The position numbers were made by a program, and so were the translations under genes. From CAYYAQ01 sp964469555 (GTDB lineage: Bacteria > Planctomycetota > UBA1135 > UBA2386), in assembly GCA_964469555.1 (NCBI GenBank), contig CAYYAQ010000009.1, positions 1 through 60,655 on the forward strand: a DNA stretch of 60,655 nucleotides, read 5' to 3'. Below the pieces are notes generated by a model that searched no databases, was not told where the DNA came from, and worked only from the letters and a program-made list of their open reading frames with translations. Positions 16,251 to 25,144 of this stretch are shown here, piece by piece. Within the stretch, counting starts at the first letter, position 1; every line of letters starts with the position of its first letter.

Positions 16251-17460
16251 CGGGGTGCATCGGCTTGCCGATTGCCGGCTCTACGTCGCCCGACCAGAGG
16301 AAGGGCGATGTCTCACCCAAGTCATCCGTCTGGTGCACGAACGTCGTCGTACGCCACGTCGCGCTCGGACCAGGGATTTCGCTCTTCGGAACGACGAGCA
16401 CGATGGCGTCCTCGACGATGATCGCGCGCGCGGCGCTGGCAACTTGCGTGAACTTCTTGCCAGTCGCGTCGACCTGCCAGACACGGAACGACCAGACGCC
16501 AGGGGTGTCCTTCTGGTTGTAGCGGACCTCGTACCAGCGGTCCGTGCCCTGCCAGAAGTCATTGGGGTACCCCGCGCGCGCCTTCCAGTTGTTGGTCGAA
16601 CTCCCATCGGAGTCCAACACAATCGCGTACGTGTGCCGGTTCTTCGGCTCCGGATCCTTGATCGGAATCACTCCCCCCAGCTGCATCCACGAGTGGAACG
16701 CATGGAATTCGCCGGGCACCATGTCGACTTCCATGTCGGGATGGAGCGTGTAGCCGATGGCCCCCTGGCCGGGCGGGAAATTCACGTCCACGTTGGATTC
16801 TGGTTCGGTCTTGCTTCGCCAGAAGTTGCTCTGCAGCTGGAAAGAGGCCATCGGGAGCGTGAGCATTCCCATCAAGATGATCTCGGTGAACCGCAGGATG
16901 GGAGCGTGATCCGCCTTTCGGTTCATGCCCATGTGGCGCACGATCGCGCCGACCAAACCCAGCAGCAAGGCCAATTCAAAGAGGTTCTGGATCACGGGAT
17001 CACTCGCACTGAGCAGGGACATCACGTACATCCCCGGTGGCATGAGCGCGAACCTGAACGGAACGACCAGCACTTCAGTCGAGAGCGCCCCCGCGTACCT
17101 GCACGTCATCAACAGTTCTTCGGTCTTGTAGTTGATAAGGGCGAGGATGGCGACGGTGATGGTGACCTGCTGGCCCGGTCTGAGAACGCCGGACGCGGGC
17201 GTGGCCTGGAGAATCCCGCTCGGATCCTTGAGATCGAACTCGATGTCGCCGACCTGACCGTTGTGGCGCAGTGTGATCTCCTGCACGTCACGTGGGAACG
17301 AGGAGTGCCGCGGCACGAGGTACTGCGCCGCGGTGCTCGTCCAGTCGACAACCGAAGCGAGCGCCAGGAGCGGGCTGGATCCACCGCTCTTGCTGCAGGA
17401 GGGTGTGAGCGTGAGGGTCGCGAGAATCCCCATTGCCAAGGTGAGCTTGATCTTGCGCAT
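16243..17460 (-). CDS. Ig-like lipoprotein A (paralogue of 17558-19129)
   Basis: A 405-residue lipoprotein starting at ATG 17460, with lipobox TPSC. Following is one Ig/ASPM-like beta domain (EITLRHNGQVGDIEFDLKDP..SGVLRPGQQVTI), two TM-like helices (about 160-180 LLLGLVGAIVRHMG and 190-215), and a C-terminal beta-rich domain of about 200 residues with FPPGQG, DRWYEVRYNQ and FLWSGD. The C-terminal domain and the first Ig-like domain align with the neighbouring lipoprotein, so this is a tandem duplicate. The second Ig-like repeat of that neighbour is replaced here by membrane helices. I do not recognise the family. Confidence 0.8.
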   Translation of the reverse strand: MRKIKLTLAMGILATLTLTPSCSKSGGSSPLLALASVVDWTSTAAQYLVPRHSSFPRDVQEITLRHNGQVGDIEFDLKDPSGILQATPASGVLRPGQQVTITVAILALINYKTEELLMTCRYAGALSTEVLVVPFRFALMPPGMYVMSLLSASDPVIQNLFELALLLGLVGAIVRHMGMNRKADHAPILRFTEIILMGMLTLPMASFQLQSNFWRSKTEPESNVDVNFPPGQGAIGYTLHPDMEVDMVPGEFHAFHSWMQLGGVIPIKDPEPKNRHTYAIVLDSDGSSTNNWKARAGYPNDFWQGTDRWYEVRYNQKDTPGVWSFRVWQVDATGKKFTQVASAARAIIVEDAIVLVVPKSEIPGPSATWRTTTFVHQTDDLGETSPFLWSGDVEPAIGKPMHPVK

Positions 17461-17557
17461 GGTGTAGCGTCCCGGCAGGTGTCGAAGGTTCACCTGTTTC
17501 GGAGGGGGAGAAGTATAACACGCGTTTCCGCATGACATCCCGTGCCGGAAGAATCAG

Positions 17558-19129
17558 CTAGCGTACCGAGAGCAGTGCCATTCCGACCGCGGGCATCGCG
17601 TCACCCGACCATGGGTAGGGCGGATCGTTGCCAAACTTGCCTTGGTGCACGAACGACGCCGCGCGCCATTTCGGTTTAACGGGTCCGAATTCGGAGGTCG
17701 GTATCAGCAACACGATCGCGTTGTCGCTGATGATCGCCCTCGCGCCGCTCGCGACCTCGATGGGCGTCTTTTCGCTGTTCAGCTGGTGGACGTGGAACGT
17801 CCAGGTGCCCCTGGCGGTCGGATCGTTGTAGCCGATCTCGTACCACCGGTCCGTGTCCGCGTGCGGGTCGTTGGGAAGCGTCGGCGGCGGGGACCAATTG
17901 TTGGCGGTCTTGAGGTCGGAGTCGATGGCGAAGTAGTACAGGTGCTCGTTCTTCTTGTCCGGATCCACGATCGGGATCGTCCGCTCCATCGTCACGTGGA
18001 AGACGAGGTAGTTGCCCGCCTTCATGTCGGCTTCCGTGTTGGCGTGGATCGTGAACCCGTTGCGGCCCTGACCCGGCGGGAAGAACGCCTCTCCGGTCGT
18101 CGATCCTCGCGTGGTCTTGTTCTGCCAGAACGCCTTGCCCAGCTGGGCGCTGGTCAAGTCGACGTTCAGTGATCCCACGAGACCGATCTCCGTGAACAGC
18201 AGCGCGGGCACCTTGTTGCGGGGAGCGCCCATCGGGTGCAGGATGACCACACCGATGGGAGCGAGGTCGAGCCCCGGCCAGAATCGCGTCGCCGTCACCG
18301 AGTTGTTGGCGGTGAACACATTCGCCGAGCGCAGCGCTTCGAGATTCGGCGGCGAAGCGTTGCGGATGTCCCACGCGCGGCGGTATTCCTCGGTCTTACC
18401 GACGACGTCATACCGCACCGAGAGGTTCATCCGGGTCAACCCAAACTGGTTTCGCATCGCGTCGAAGTCGACCCGCTGCTTGCCCGCGCCGGGTTCGAGT
18501 TTCCCCGAGCCAGGCCTCGAGAGCAGGTTGCCCAGCGGATCCGTCACTTCGAACCTGGCGGGGATGATCGCATCCTTCGAAAGGCTCAGTTCGAGGAAAT
18601 CGAGGTTCAGCGGAAACTTGGTGCTCGGCGTGAGCATGTGACGCAACTTCGTCGGCTCGGTGATCGTGGTCAGGTCCTTGACAGGCTCGCCCAGGAAGCG
18701 ACCGCCGTTGGTGATGAGCTCAAACGGCACGTCCAGTTGGTCGGTCGACGTGTGGTCGGCGTAGATACACACCAACGTCAGCGTGATCGTCGCGAACGAG
18801 AGGCCAATCGCCTCGACGTTGATCGAATGGGTCTGGCCGGGGCGCATCGTCCCGCGGATCGGATTCGCGCGAATGGCGCCACTCGGATCGGCGAATGAGT
18901 ACGACACGTCGCCATCCTTGCCCGTGTGGGAGATCTGAATGCCGGCGATGCGCTTGGGATACTTGTCCGTCACCGTCAGGGTGTGGTGTACCTGCGGCGT
19001 CGTAAACTCGATGACGCTCTTCAGCTTGGGGAGCGGCGGCTTCTCGGGCTTGCTGCTGCCACCACCACACGAAGAGACGATTGCGACGAGGATCCCGAGA
19101 AGGATGAGGGGCGTGGTCTTCGACATCAT
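17558..19129 (-). CDS. Ig-like lipoprotein B (paralogue of 16243-17460)
   Basis: A 523-residue lipoprotein (ATG 19129 or the adjacent ATG 19126) with lipobox SSCG. It has two tandem Ig-like repeats (IQISHTGKDGDVSYSFADPS..GTMRPGQTHSI and LELSLSKDAIIPARFEVTDP..GKLEPGAGKQR), then a hydrophobic segment, then the C-terminal beta-rich domain with FPPGQG, PIVDPDKKNEHLYYFAIDSD, TDRWYEIGYND and YPWSGD. That domain is shared with the gene downstream; PPGQG, TDRWYE and PWSGD are near-identical between them. The Ig-like domains suggest adhesion or scaffolding at the envelope. No catalytic motif is seen. Confidence 0.8.
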   Translation of the reverse strand: MMSKTTPLILLGILVAIVSSCGGGSSKPEKPPLPKLKSVIEFTTPQVHHTLTVTDKYPKRIAGIQISHTGKDGDVSYSFADPSGAIRANPIRGTMRPGQTHSINVEAIGLSFATITLTLVCIYADHTSTDQLDVPFELITNGGRFLGEPVKDLTTITEPTKLRHMLTPSTKFPLNLDFLELSLSKDAIIPARFEVTDPLGNLLSRPGSGKLEPGAGKQRVDFDAMRNQFGLTRMNLSVRYDVVGKTEEYRRAWDIRNASPPNLEALRSANVFTANNSVTATRFWPGLDLAPIGVVILHPMGAPRNKVPALLFTEIGLVGSLNVDLTSAQLGKAFWQNKTTRGSTTGEAFFPPGQGRNGFTIHANTEADMKAGNYLVFHVTMERTIPIVDPDKKNEHLYYFAIDSDLKTANNWSPPPTLPNDPHADTDRWYEIGYNDPTARGTWTFHVHQLNSEKTPIEVASGARAIISDNAIVLLIPTSEFGPVKPKWRAASFVHQGKFGNDPPYPWSGDAMPAVGMALLSVR

Positions 19130-19225
19130 GCGTGGCGACGAGCATAGCACGGAGCGCCCTGTCCGGACCCGCACTGGATCGGCGGATCTTCCGGCACGGG
19201 ATCGCTCACCGCGGTACTACGGGTC

Positions 19226-20248
19226 TCACCGGATCAGCGCGCGGAGCCGGGTCTCGTTCGCGGTTTCGCCGTGCTCATGGAGGTGGCAGGCCCAGAGGGC
19301 CACGCGACGCGCTCGGCTTTCGCGCGCGGCGGCGACGCCCTGGGCAAGCGCTTCCTCGGGTTTCGGCTTCACTGGCTCCACGTCGCCCCGAGCCACGACC
19401 GGGAAAGTGAATCCCCCCGCTCCCGCGAAACGCACCGTCGCCCTGTCGGCGTCCGATCGCAACAAGGTCCCCTCGTGGAGCTCCCCGTCCTTCACGAACC
19501 GGATTCGACGCATATTCGCCAATTTCACATCGCCGCCCTCGCGATCGAGCTCCACGATCTGCCAATCCCGGGACAGCGCCGGCCATCCAAAGCGCTTCGT
19601 CGCCGCGTCGAGACGAGCGCGCATCCACTGGGGAGTCGACGCATCGAGGATCGGCGCGATCAGCTGTTCGGCCTGGAGGATCTCGCCCTGCGCGACCATG
19701 CTGCGGATCCGGTCGCCGCACACAAGAGTGGTCTCGGCTCGGGCCTGGACCATCTTCCAGCGATCCTCGAGCGATGCCGGCGCGGTGATCGGTCGAGCGC
19801 GCAGCCGATCGACGAGGACGGCGAGACCCGCGATGTCGTCCGCGGATATGGCGCTCTCGTACCGCGCGATGATGCCCATCAACTCATCGACCAACGCCGC
19901 GGCCTTCCGCAACATGACCGTCTCCCCCGGCTTGACATCGATCTCTTGACGGACATCGCCGACGTTCGCCTTCTTCTCGATCTCGTCGGACTCGGAACGC
20001 GGATTCGAAGCCCGCTCCGCATCTGATCGGGGCTGCTGCGGCGTCGTCTGATCTGCCGGGAGTCGCTCCGGCAGACGCCCGCGATCTGGATCGTTCGCGT
20101 CCGGGTCGAACGAACCGGTCGCCGTCCCTTCGGGTCCGTCATCGTCCGCGCGGAAGAGGCCGTACGAATCCCCCAACAGAAAGAGAAGGCCGAGCAGGAC
20201 GCCACCTCCGGCGTACCACTTCAGCCGCTTCCTCCGTTTGCGCGCCAT
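19226..20248 (-). CDS. Membrane-anchored protein of unknown function
   Basis: A 340-residue protein. A very basic start (MARKRRKRLKWY) and one TM helix (about 13-29, GGGVLLGLLFLLGDSYG) are followed by a long disordered, Asp/Pro/Arg-rich linker (30-105), a helical domain and a C-terminal beta-rich piece with DWQIVELDREGGDVKLANMR. That arrangement predicts cytoplasmic N-terminus and periplasmic body. It lies 19 bp downstream of the ion transporter on the same strand and so is probably in that operon. I do not recognise it. Confidence 0.7.
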   Translation of the reverse strand: MARKRRKRLKWYAGGGVLLGLLFLLGDSYGLFRADDDGPEGTATGSFDPDANDPDRGRLPERLPADQTTPQQPRSDAERASNPRSESDEIEKKANVGDVRQEIDVKPGETVMLRKAAALVDELMGIIARYESAISADDIAGLAVLVDRLRARPITAPASLEDRWKMVQARAETTLVCGDRIRSMVAQGEILQAEQLIAPILDASTPQWMRARLDAATKRFGWPALSRDWQIVELDREGGDVKLANMRRIRFVKDGELHEGTLLRSDADRATVRFAGAGGFTFPVVARGDVEPVKPKPEEALAQGVAAARESRARRVALWACHLHEHGETANETRLRALIR

Positions 20249-20267
20249 TGGCGCGATCCTACAACTC

Positions 20268-21659
20268 CTAGCCGATGAACAACAGCACGTAGACCGTCGC
20301 GAAGAGCAGTTGCACGACCGCGTACGGAAGCGCCACGCGCACGAACCGGGCGAAACTCAGCGACAACTCGTGCTTGTGAATAATCGTTACGGCGACGAGG
20401 GTCGACGCCGATCCGATCGGCGTGAGGTTGCCGCCGAGGTTTGCGCCGAAGATCACCGACCACCAGAACGGTGAATCCGGGTCGCCGGCGATCGCCTCGT
20501 TCTCGCCCAGGATCTGGGCCAGCATCGCCGCGAGCGGAATGTTGTCGGTGACGGAACTGGCGACCGCTGCCGTGCCGAGGACCAGCCCCGCGCCGGTGGT
20601 CGGCCCGAGGTCGATGATCTGGGCCAGACCATCGCCGATCAGGTGCAGGACCTGCGCGTGCTCCATCACGTTGATGACGACAAAGAGCGCGGCGAAGAAG
20701 CCGAGCAGATCCCAGTCGACCGCCTGGTAGAACCGGTCGGCGACCGCCTTGTACCGCAGCAGCATGATCAACCCGAAGCTCATCGCCACGTAGCCCATGC
20801 CGAGTTCCTTGATCCACGGCAATACCGAAGCGCTCGCGATCACCCCGATGAAGGCGAGCAGCATCACTGCGCCGAACCAGAAGAAGAACTTGCTCTCGAC
20901 GCCATCATTCTCGTCAAACGCACCGACGAGCTCACGCGCCCGCGCCCTCTCCTCTCCCGTCTTCAGACCCTGGATGCGGAAGCGCTTCGCGCCCATCCAG
21001 ATCGTGACGATGGTCGTCACGAGAACGTAAGGACTCGCGACGAGGAAGAAGTCGAGGAACGAGATGCTCGCCTTGGTACCGACGATGATGTTCGGCACGG
21101 AGCTGATGAGGGTCAGCAACCCGCCGACGTTCGTCAGCAATCCTTCGATGAGAAGGAAACCCAGCAGCTTGTCCTTGCGCCCGAGCTTCTCCAGCGAGAC
21201 CGCGGTGAGCGAACCGACGATGATCATCGCGGTCACGTTGTTGAGCACCGCGGAGAAGACGACGGTCATCAAGCCGTAGAACACGAGCAATCGCACCGGG
21301 TCGCCGTGCGAAGCCTTCGTCAACTTGATGGCGATCCACGTGAACAGCCCGCTCTTCGACGTGACGTCGACGAACAACGAGGAGCCCAGGATGATCGCGA
21401 TGACGTTCCAATCGATCCCCGGGATGAAGACCGGAAGGTGAATCTCGTGGTCCCGGATCACGATCGGCTCGAACGGAAGCAGGTGAAACGCCGTGCCGAG
21501 CAGCAGCGAGATCACGGCGAAGAGCCCGACGATCACGGATTTCTTCGCGTGGATCTTCTCCTCGAAGGCGAGGCCGAGAATCATCGCGACCAGCAACCCG
21601 GTGAACACAAGCGTGACGCCGAGGTCGACGTCGTGTGTCTCGGTGAGAAGGGCGGTCAT
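20268..21659 (-). CDS. NhaD/ArsB-type ion transporter (IT superfamily)
   Basis: A 463-residue protein with 11-12 TM helices. Signature segments are LNNVTAMIIVGSLTAVSLEK, NVGGLLTLISSVPNIIVGTK and, in the second half, SSVTDNIPLAAMLAQILG and GANLGGNLTPIGSASTLVAV, the inverted-repeat hairpins of the ArsB/NhaD/CitM fold. It probably moves Na+/H+ or an organic anion. The stop of a UspA-like gene lies 5 bp upstream, so the two form an operon; pairing of USP domains with this transporter type suggests stress or energy-state control of transport. Confidence 0.85.
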   Translation of the reverse strand: MTALLTETHDVDLGVTLVFTGLLVAMILGLAFEEKIHAKKSVIVGLFAVISLLLGTAFHLLPFEPIVIRDHEIHLPVFIPGIDWNVIAIILGSSLFVDVTSKSGLFTWIAIKLTKASHGDPVRLLVFYGLMTVVFSAVLNNVTAMIIVGSLTAVSLEKLGRKDKLLGFLLIEGLLTNVGGLLTLISSVPNIIVGTKASISFLDFFLVASPYVLVTTIVTIWMGAKRFRIQGLKTGEERARARELVGAFDENDGVESKFFFWFGAVMLLAFIGVIASASVLPWIKELGMGYVAMSFGLIMLLRYKAVADRFYQAVDWDLLGFFAALFVVINVMEHAQVLHLIGDGLAQIIDLGPTTGAGLVLGTAAVASSVTDNIPLAAMLAQILGENEAIAGDPDSPFWWSVIFGANLGGNLTPIGSASTLVAVTIIHKHELSLSFARFVRVALPYAVVQLLFATVYVLLFIG

Positions 21660-21664
21660 CGGCG

Positions 21665-22531
21665 CTACAAGAGCAACAGGGGAATCGATCGGAGTTCCAC
21701 GGCCAGCGGATAGGCCAACCCGTGCATCGCCGCCTGGTATTCATCCTTCGTGTTCATCACCAGAAGATCGACTTCGTGGTCCTCGATGAGTTTCTTGTAC
21801 GTCTCCAGGCGATGGCCGATCGTCACGATCGGCAGCACCTCGATGACCAGATCGGATTCGTCCAGCACGCCCTTGCACGACTCGATGTAGTCGGTCGGTT
21901 CCTTCATCAACTGGGCGAGGATCGACTCGCGAGCATCATCGGTGTCGATGGACGGGATCTTGCCGATCGTCGCGATGTAGTGCTCGAAGACGGTCTCGTT
22001 CTCGACGTGAGTCAAGAACAGCCGCCCGTTTGGCGCGGTGAACCTCGCGCTCCAATTGACGAGCTGGTCATCACCCGTGAGGTGGTCCGTGATCGCCATG
22101 ACGACGTCCGTATCCGAGACTGCGTGCGGCATCGCCCCGCCCTCGCTGGGATGTGGAACGACGAGCACCGGACTGCCCGCGGCCTGGGTCAACACGTCGA
22201 GGTATTCACCCAGGCTGAAGGGCCACTTCCACGCATCGCTCTTCAGATGCCTGTAGGTGAGGAGGAGGTCCGGCTTGTGGCGTTCGACTCGTTCCAGCAG
22301 GTCGGCGATATTGGCGTATTCATCACCCGTGATCATGTCCCATGTCACCGAGTCCGGTTCGATCGCTTCGATCACCGCGAGGAACTGGTGGTTCTCGTAG
22401 GAAAACTGCTCCGCGGTCTTCGCATCGAAATCCGTCACGAGGAGAACCTTCCTGATGCGAGGGGCATCGAGGTGGTAGACGGCCTTCGAGGCCGCCCGGA
22501 ACACACTTTCGAATTGATCGACCTTGCTCAT
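21665..22531 (-). CDS. Tandem universal-stress-protein (UspA-like) domain protein
   Basis: A 288-residue soluble protein with two alpha/beta USP-like halves: residues about 28-128 (RKVLLVTDFDAKTAEQF to AGSPVLVVPH) and about 135-288 (VSDTDVVMAITDHLTGDDQL to LRSIPLLLL). The glycine-rich ATP loop of classic USPs is not obvious, so nucleotide binding is uncertain. It is 5 bp upstream of the transporter at 20268 and probably modulates it. The divergent intergenic region before its start contains a perfect inverted repeat at 22588-22602. Confidence 0.75.
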   Translation of the reverse strand: MSKVDQFESVFRAASKAVYHLDAPRIRKVLLVTDFDAKTAEQFSYENHQFLAVIEAIEPDSVTWDMITGDEYANIADLLERVERHKPDLLLTYRHLKSDAWKWPFSLGEYLDVLTQAAGSPVLVVPHPSEGGAMPHAVSDTDVVMAITDHLTGDDQLVNWSARFTAPNGRLFLTHVENETVFEHYIATIGKIPSIDTDDARESILAQLMKEPTDYIESCKGVLDESDLVIEVLPIVTIGHRLETYKKLIEDHEVDLLVMNTKDEYQAAMHGLAYPLAVELRSIPLLLL

Positions 22532-22587
22532 GGCTGCGACGTGACGAGGTGTTGTAATCGAGAAGCCGTGTCCAACATCATGGGATC

Positions 22588-22602
22588 GTACACTTTGTGT
22601 AC
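22588..22602. promoter_or_regulatory. Candidate operator, perfect inverted repeat GTACAC-TTT-GTGTAC
   Basis: A 6+3+6 perfect inverted repeat lies between the divergent USP-transporter operon (start 22531) and the lipoprotein gene (start 22648), where a repressor could act on both. Confidence 0.45.
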
Positions 22603-22647
22603 ACCAACCCTCTCATCCCACGCCCCCGAAGTGGTCGATTCAGGCTC

Positions 22648-24321
22648 ATGATCGCTCACCGATTGACCGCGACTCTAGCCCTCTCACTCGCGCTTGGTAG
22701 CTGCATGGGCCCAAGCGAGCTCGAGGATTACCTGCAGACCGCCAGGCAGCAGTACAGCACCCAAACGCACATGGTCGGGACCAAGTGGGATGGCCCGACT
22801 TACCACACGCGCGTGGCGACCGGCACATGGGTGCACCCGACAGTCGCTTCCCTCGACTACGCGCTGGCCCTGCTGCACCGCGACGAGGAAGGCGACCGCG
22901 CGCGCGCGGAGCAGATCCTCGACAAGGTGATCTCCCTCCAGGAGACCAGCGCGAGTGACGAACACTACGGGCTCTTCCCGTGGTTCCTGGAGGAGCCGAT
23001 CGAAGAGATGGCCCCCCCGGATCGGAACTGGGCCGACTTCTGCGGCGCTCGACTCGCCCACATTCTCGTCGACCACGGCACGAAGCTCCGCGCGGAGGTG
23101 CTCGAACGAACCAAGCGCAGCCTCGGGCACGCCGCTCGCGCGATTCGCGAACGCGACGTCAGTCCGAGCTACACCAACATCGCCGTCATGGGATCGGGAG
23201 TCACCCTCGTCGCGGGCGAACAACTGCATGAACCCGGCCTCCTCCGGTACGGGCGGGAGAAGCTCGAACAGGTCATTGCCCACACGCAGAAGACCTCGAA
23301 CTTCAGCGAGTACAACAGCCCGGTCTACACGTTCGTGGTGATCTGGGAGTGCGAGCGTACTCTCTCCCTGGTCACGGACAAAGCGAGTCGCGTAGCAGCC
23401 GACAAACTCCGGCATATCGCGTGGCGCACGATCGCAGAGAGTTTCCACCCCGCCACGGCACAATGGGCCGGCCCCCACAGCCGAGCGTACAGCGATCGAC
23501 TGACTCGGGGTCAGGTACAGGAGATCTCCGATCGCCTCGGTTTCGACCTCGAGGTCCACCCGACGCAGAGCGGTGGCAAGCTCTACCCGTTCTGGACGAC
23601 GCCGACTGTGCCGTGCCCGGCGACCATGATGGATCGTTTCTCCGCATCATCCAAGACTCCGCGGGAGATCCGACGAACGTTCCGCCTTGCGAGGCGCGGG
23701 GACGATGCGATCGTCGGCACAACGTGGATGGCCCGGGAGGTCTGCCTCGGATCCGTGAATCGCGCGAGCCTCTGGGTCCAACGACGCCCTCTGGTCGCGT
23801 ACTGGCGCACGGACGAAGACCCTGCGGTCGTCTTGCGTCTTCGTTCGCTCAAGGACGGGCGGGACTTCTCCGCGATCGGCGTCAGCAACGACCAGAAAGG
23901 GCCGAACGTGTCGAGCAGCTTCTTCGTGTTCTCCGATCGGGGCACTTGGCATCGACACCTCGACAAGCCGAAGGACGCCACATACGTCGCGCGCGACCTT
24001 CGCATCCGCTACGAACTTCGCGGCAAGGGCGTCACGGCCAGGCGCCTGGGCGAAGGACGTTACGAACTTCGGGCGGGCGAGCACCGCGCAGTCATCCACA
24101 CGACGCCCGGCGAGTTCTTCGGTCGTGAGGTCAGGTTCAAGGTCGGCGAGGAGAAAGGCGTCGCGTATCTCGACGTCGTCCTACACGAAGGTGAAGAGCG
24201 GTCATTCGACTTCCGCGAGGCCGGGATCGTGGGCCTCATCGTCGAACTCGAGATCTTCGAAGGCGAGAAGGCCTACGAAATCGGCACGGTCATCACGCCG
24301 AGTTCCCAGCCGTCGAAGTAG
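22648..24321 (+). CDS. Lipoprotein with heparinase II/III-like alpha/alpha toroid, possible polysaccharide lyase
   Basis: A 557-residue predicted lipoprotein from ATG 22648 (lipobox LGSC). The N-terminal two thirds are helical with features of alpha/alpha-toroid enzymes, notably SPSYTNIAVMGSGVTLVAGE and NFSEYNSPVYTFVVIWE; the C-terminal third is beta-rich (RYELRAGEHRAVIHTTP). This organisation resembles heparinase II/III-like and alginate lyase-like proteins, so degradation of an acidic polysaccharide is possible. I cannot identify catalytic residues with confidence, and a non-enzymatic relative is also possible. Longer starts (22597) only add non-signal sequence. Confidence 0.7.
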   Translation: MIAHRLTATLALSLALGSCMGPSELEDYLQTARQQYSTQTHMVGTKWDGPTYHTRVATGTWVHPTVASLDYALALLHRDEEGDRARAEQILDKVISLQETSASDEHYGLFPWFLEEPIEEMAPPDRNWADFCGARLAHILVDHGTKLRAEVLERTKRSLGHAARAIRERDVSPSYTNIAVMGSGVTLVAGEQLHEPGLLRYGREKLEQVIAHTQKTSNFSEYNSPVYTFVVIWECERTLSLVTDKASRVAADKLRHIAWRTIAESFHPATAQWAGPHSRAYSDRLTRGQVQEISDRLGFDLEVHPTQSGGKLYPFWTTPTVPCPATMMDRFSASSKTPREIRRTFRLARRGDDAIVGTTWMAREVCLGSVNRASLWVQRRPLVAYWRTDEDPAVVLRLRSLKDGRDFSAIGVSNDQKGPNVSSSFFVFSDRGTWHRHLDKPKDATYVARDLRIRYELRGKGVTARRLGEGRYELRAGEHRAVIHTTPGEFFGREVRFKVGEEKGVAYLDVVLHEGEERSFDFREAGIVGLIVELEIFEGEKAYEIGTVITPSSQPSK

Positions 24322-24345
24322 GCAATCGGACCCGCCGAAGCACTG

Positions 24346-25134
24346 TCAGTTGGACAGGAACACCAACACGCGGCTCTCCGCCCAGTAGCGGTCCACGTCT
24401 CGCCCCCCCACCGCCTGGGCCGGACGCCGCCCGACGAATGCGCAGTGATCCGGTTGTCGAATTCGCGAATCCTGCGGATCCCGCGCAGGATGTTCTGGCC
24501 GAAGCGACCGGGAAACTGCTTCGCCTTCTCGCGGACCAATCCCCGGAGGTGACGCAGGAACGACTGGCGGTAGACCAGGTTGATTATCCCCCGACCGACA
24601 TTCGACACCGCCCGATCGATATCGAGCGATGGCGAGACGACCGCGACGCTTGCGAGGTGAGGTGCGATGTCATCGGGAGTGCGCGCGGCGACGCGCAACG
24701 CGATGTTACCACCAATGGAAAACCCGACGCCGTGGATCCGGGTGAGGCCATCGACCGAGACCAACTCACGGATGATCGTCACTCATCCCACGGTGGTAGA
24801 GCGACGTCGCGAGGTGTTCGGTGCCCCCGCAATTCCGGGTGTTCGAGCGCAGCACGTTGAACCCGAGCAGCCACGCCTTGTCGGCTGTGCCGACCATGTA
24901 GCCAGACTGCGAGGAACCGGAGAGTCCGTGCAACAGGACGACCGTCGGCGCGACGTGACGATCAACCTGAAGATGGCAGCGCGCCATCACCTGGTCCTCG
25001 CCGTCCATGACGAACAACCGCTGCTCCTCGACATCCTTCGCGGCCGATTGCCACTTGCGGGACAGCAGGTAGCTCGCCACGGTCATCCGATGCCCGTCGC
25101 GCAGGGCCGGATGAGGTTCGAACTCGGGAAACAC
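24346..25134 (-). pseudogene. YheT-family alpha/beta hydrolase, frameshifted and internally deleted
   Basis: Starts at GTG 25134 (VFPEFEPHPALRDGH, the family N-terminus), 10 bp after the methyltransferase stop. LLHGLSGSSQSGY and TRNCGGTEH are in the first frame. At about 24772-24785 the frame changes after GMSDD, and the second frame continues with IIRELVSVDGLTRIHGVGFS and the nucleophile elbow GFSIGGN. At about 24441-24452 sequence jumps from REFDNRIT to a third frame reading HCAFVGRRPAQAVGGRDVDR and ending FLSN. That last stretch is the normal catalytic-His tail, so some 60-70 residues with the catalytic Asp are missing. Not functional as given; genuine decay or assembly error. Confidence 0.75.
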
Positions 25135-25144
25135 GAGAGCGAGC

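Noticed and set aside
24343..24357. CTGTC-AGTTG-GACAG as terminator between convergent genes
   Set aside because: Only a 5-bp stem, without a T-run, and overlapping the YheT remnant's stop; too weak.
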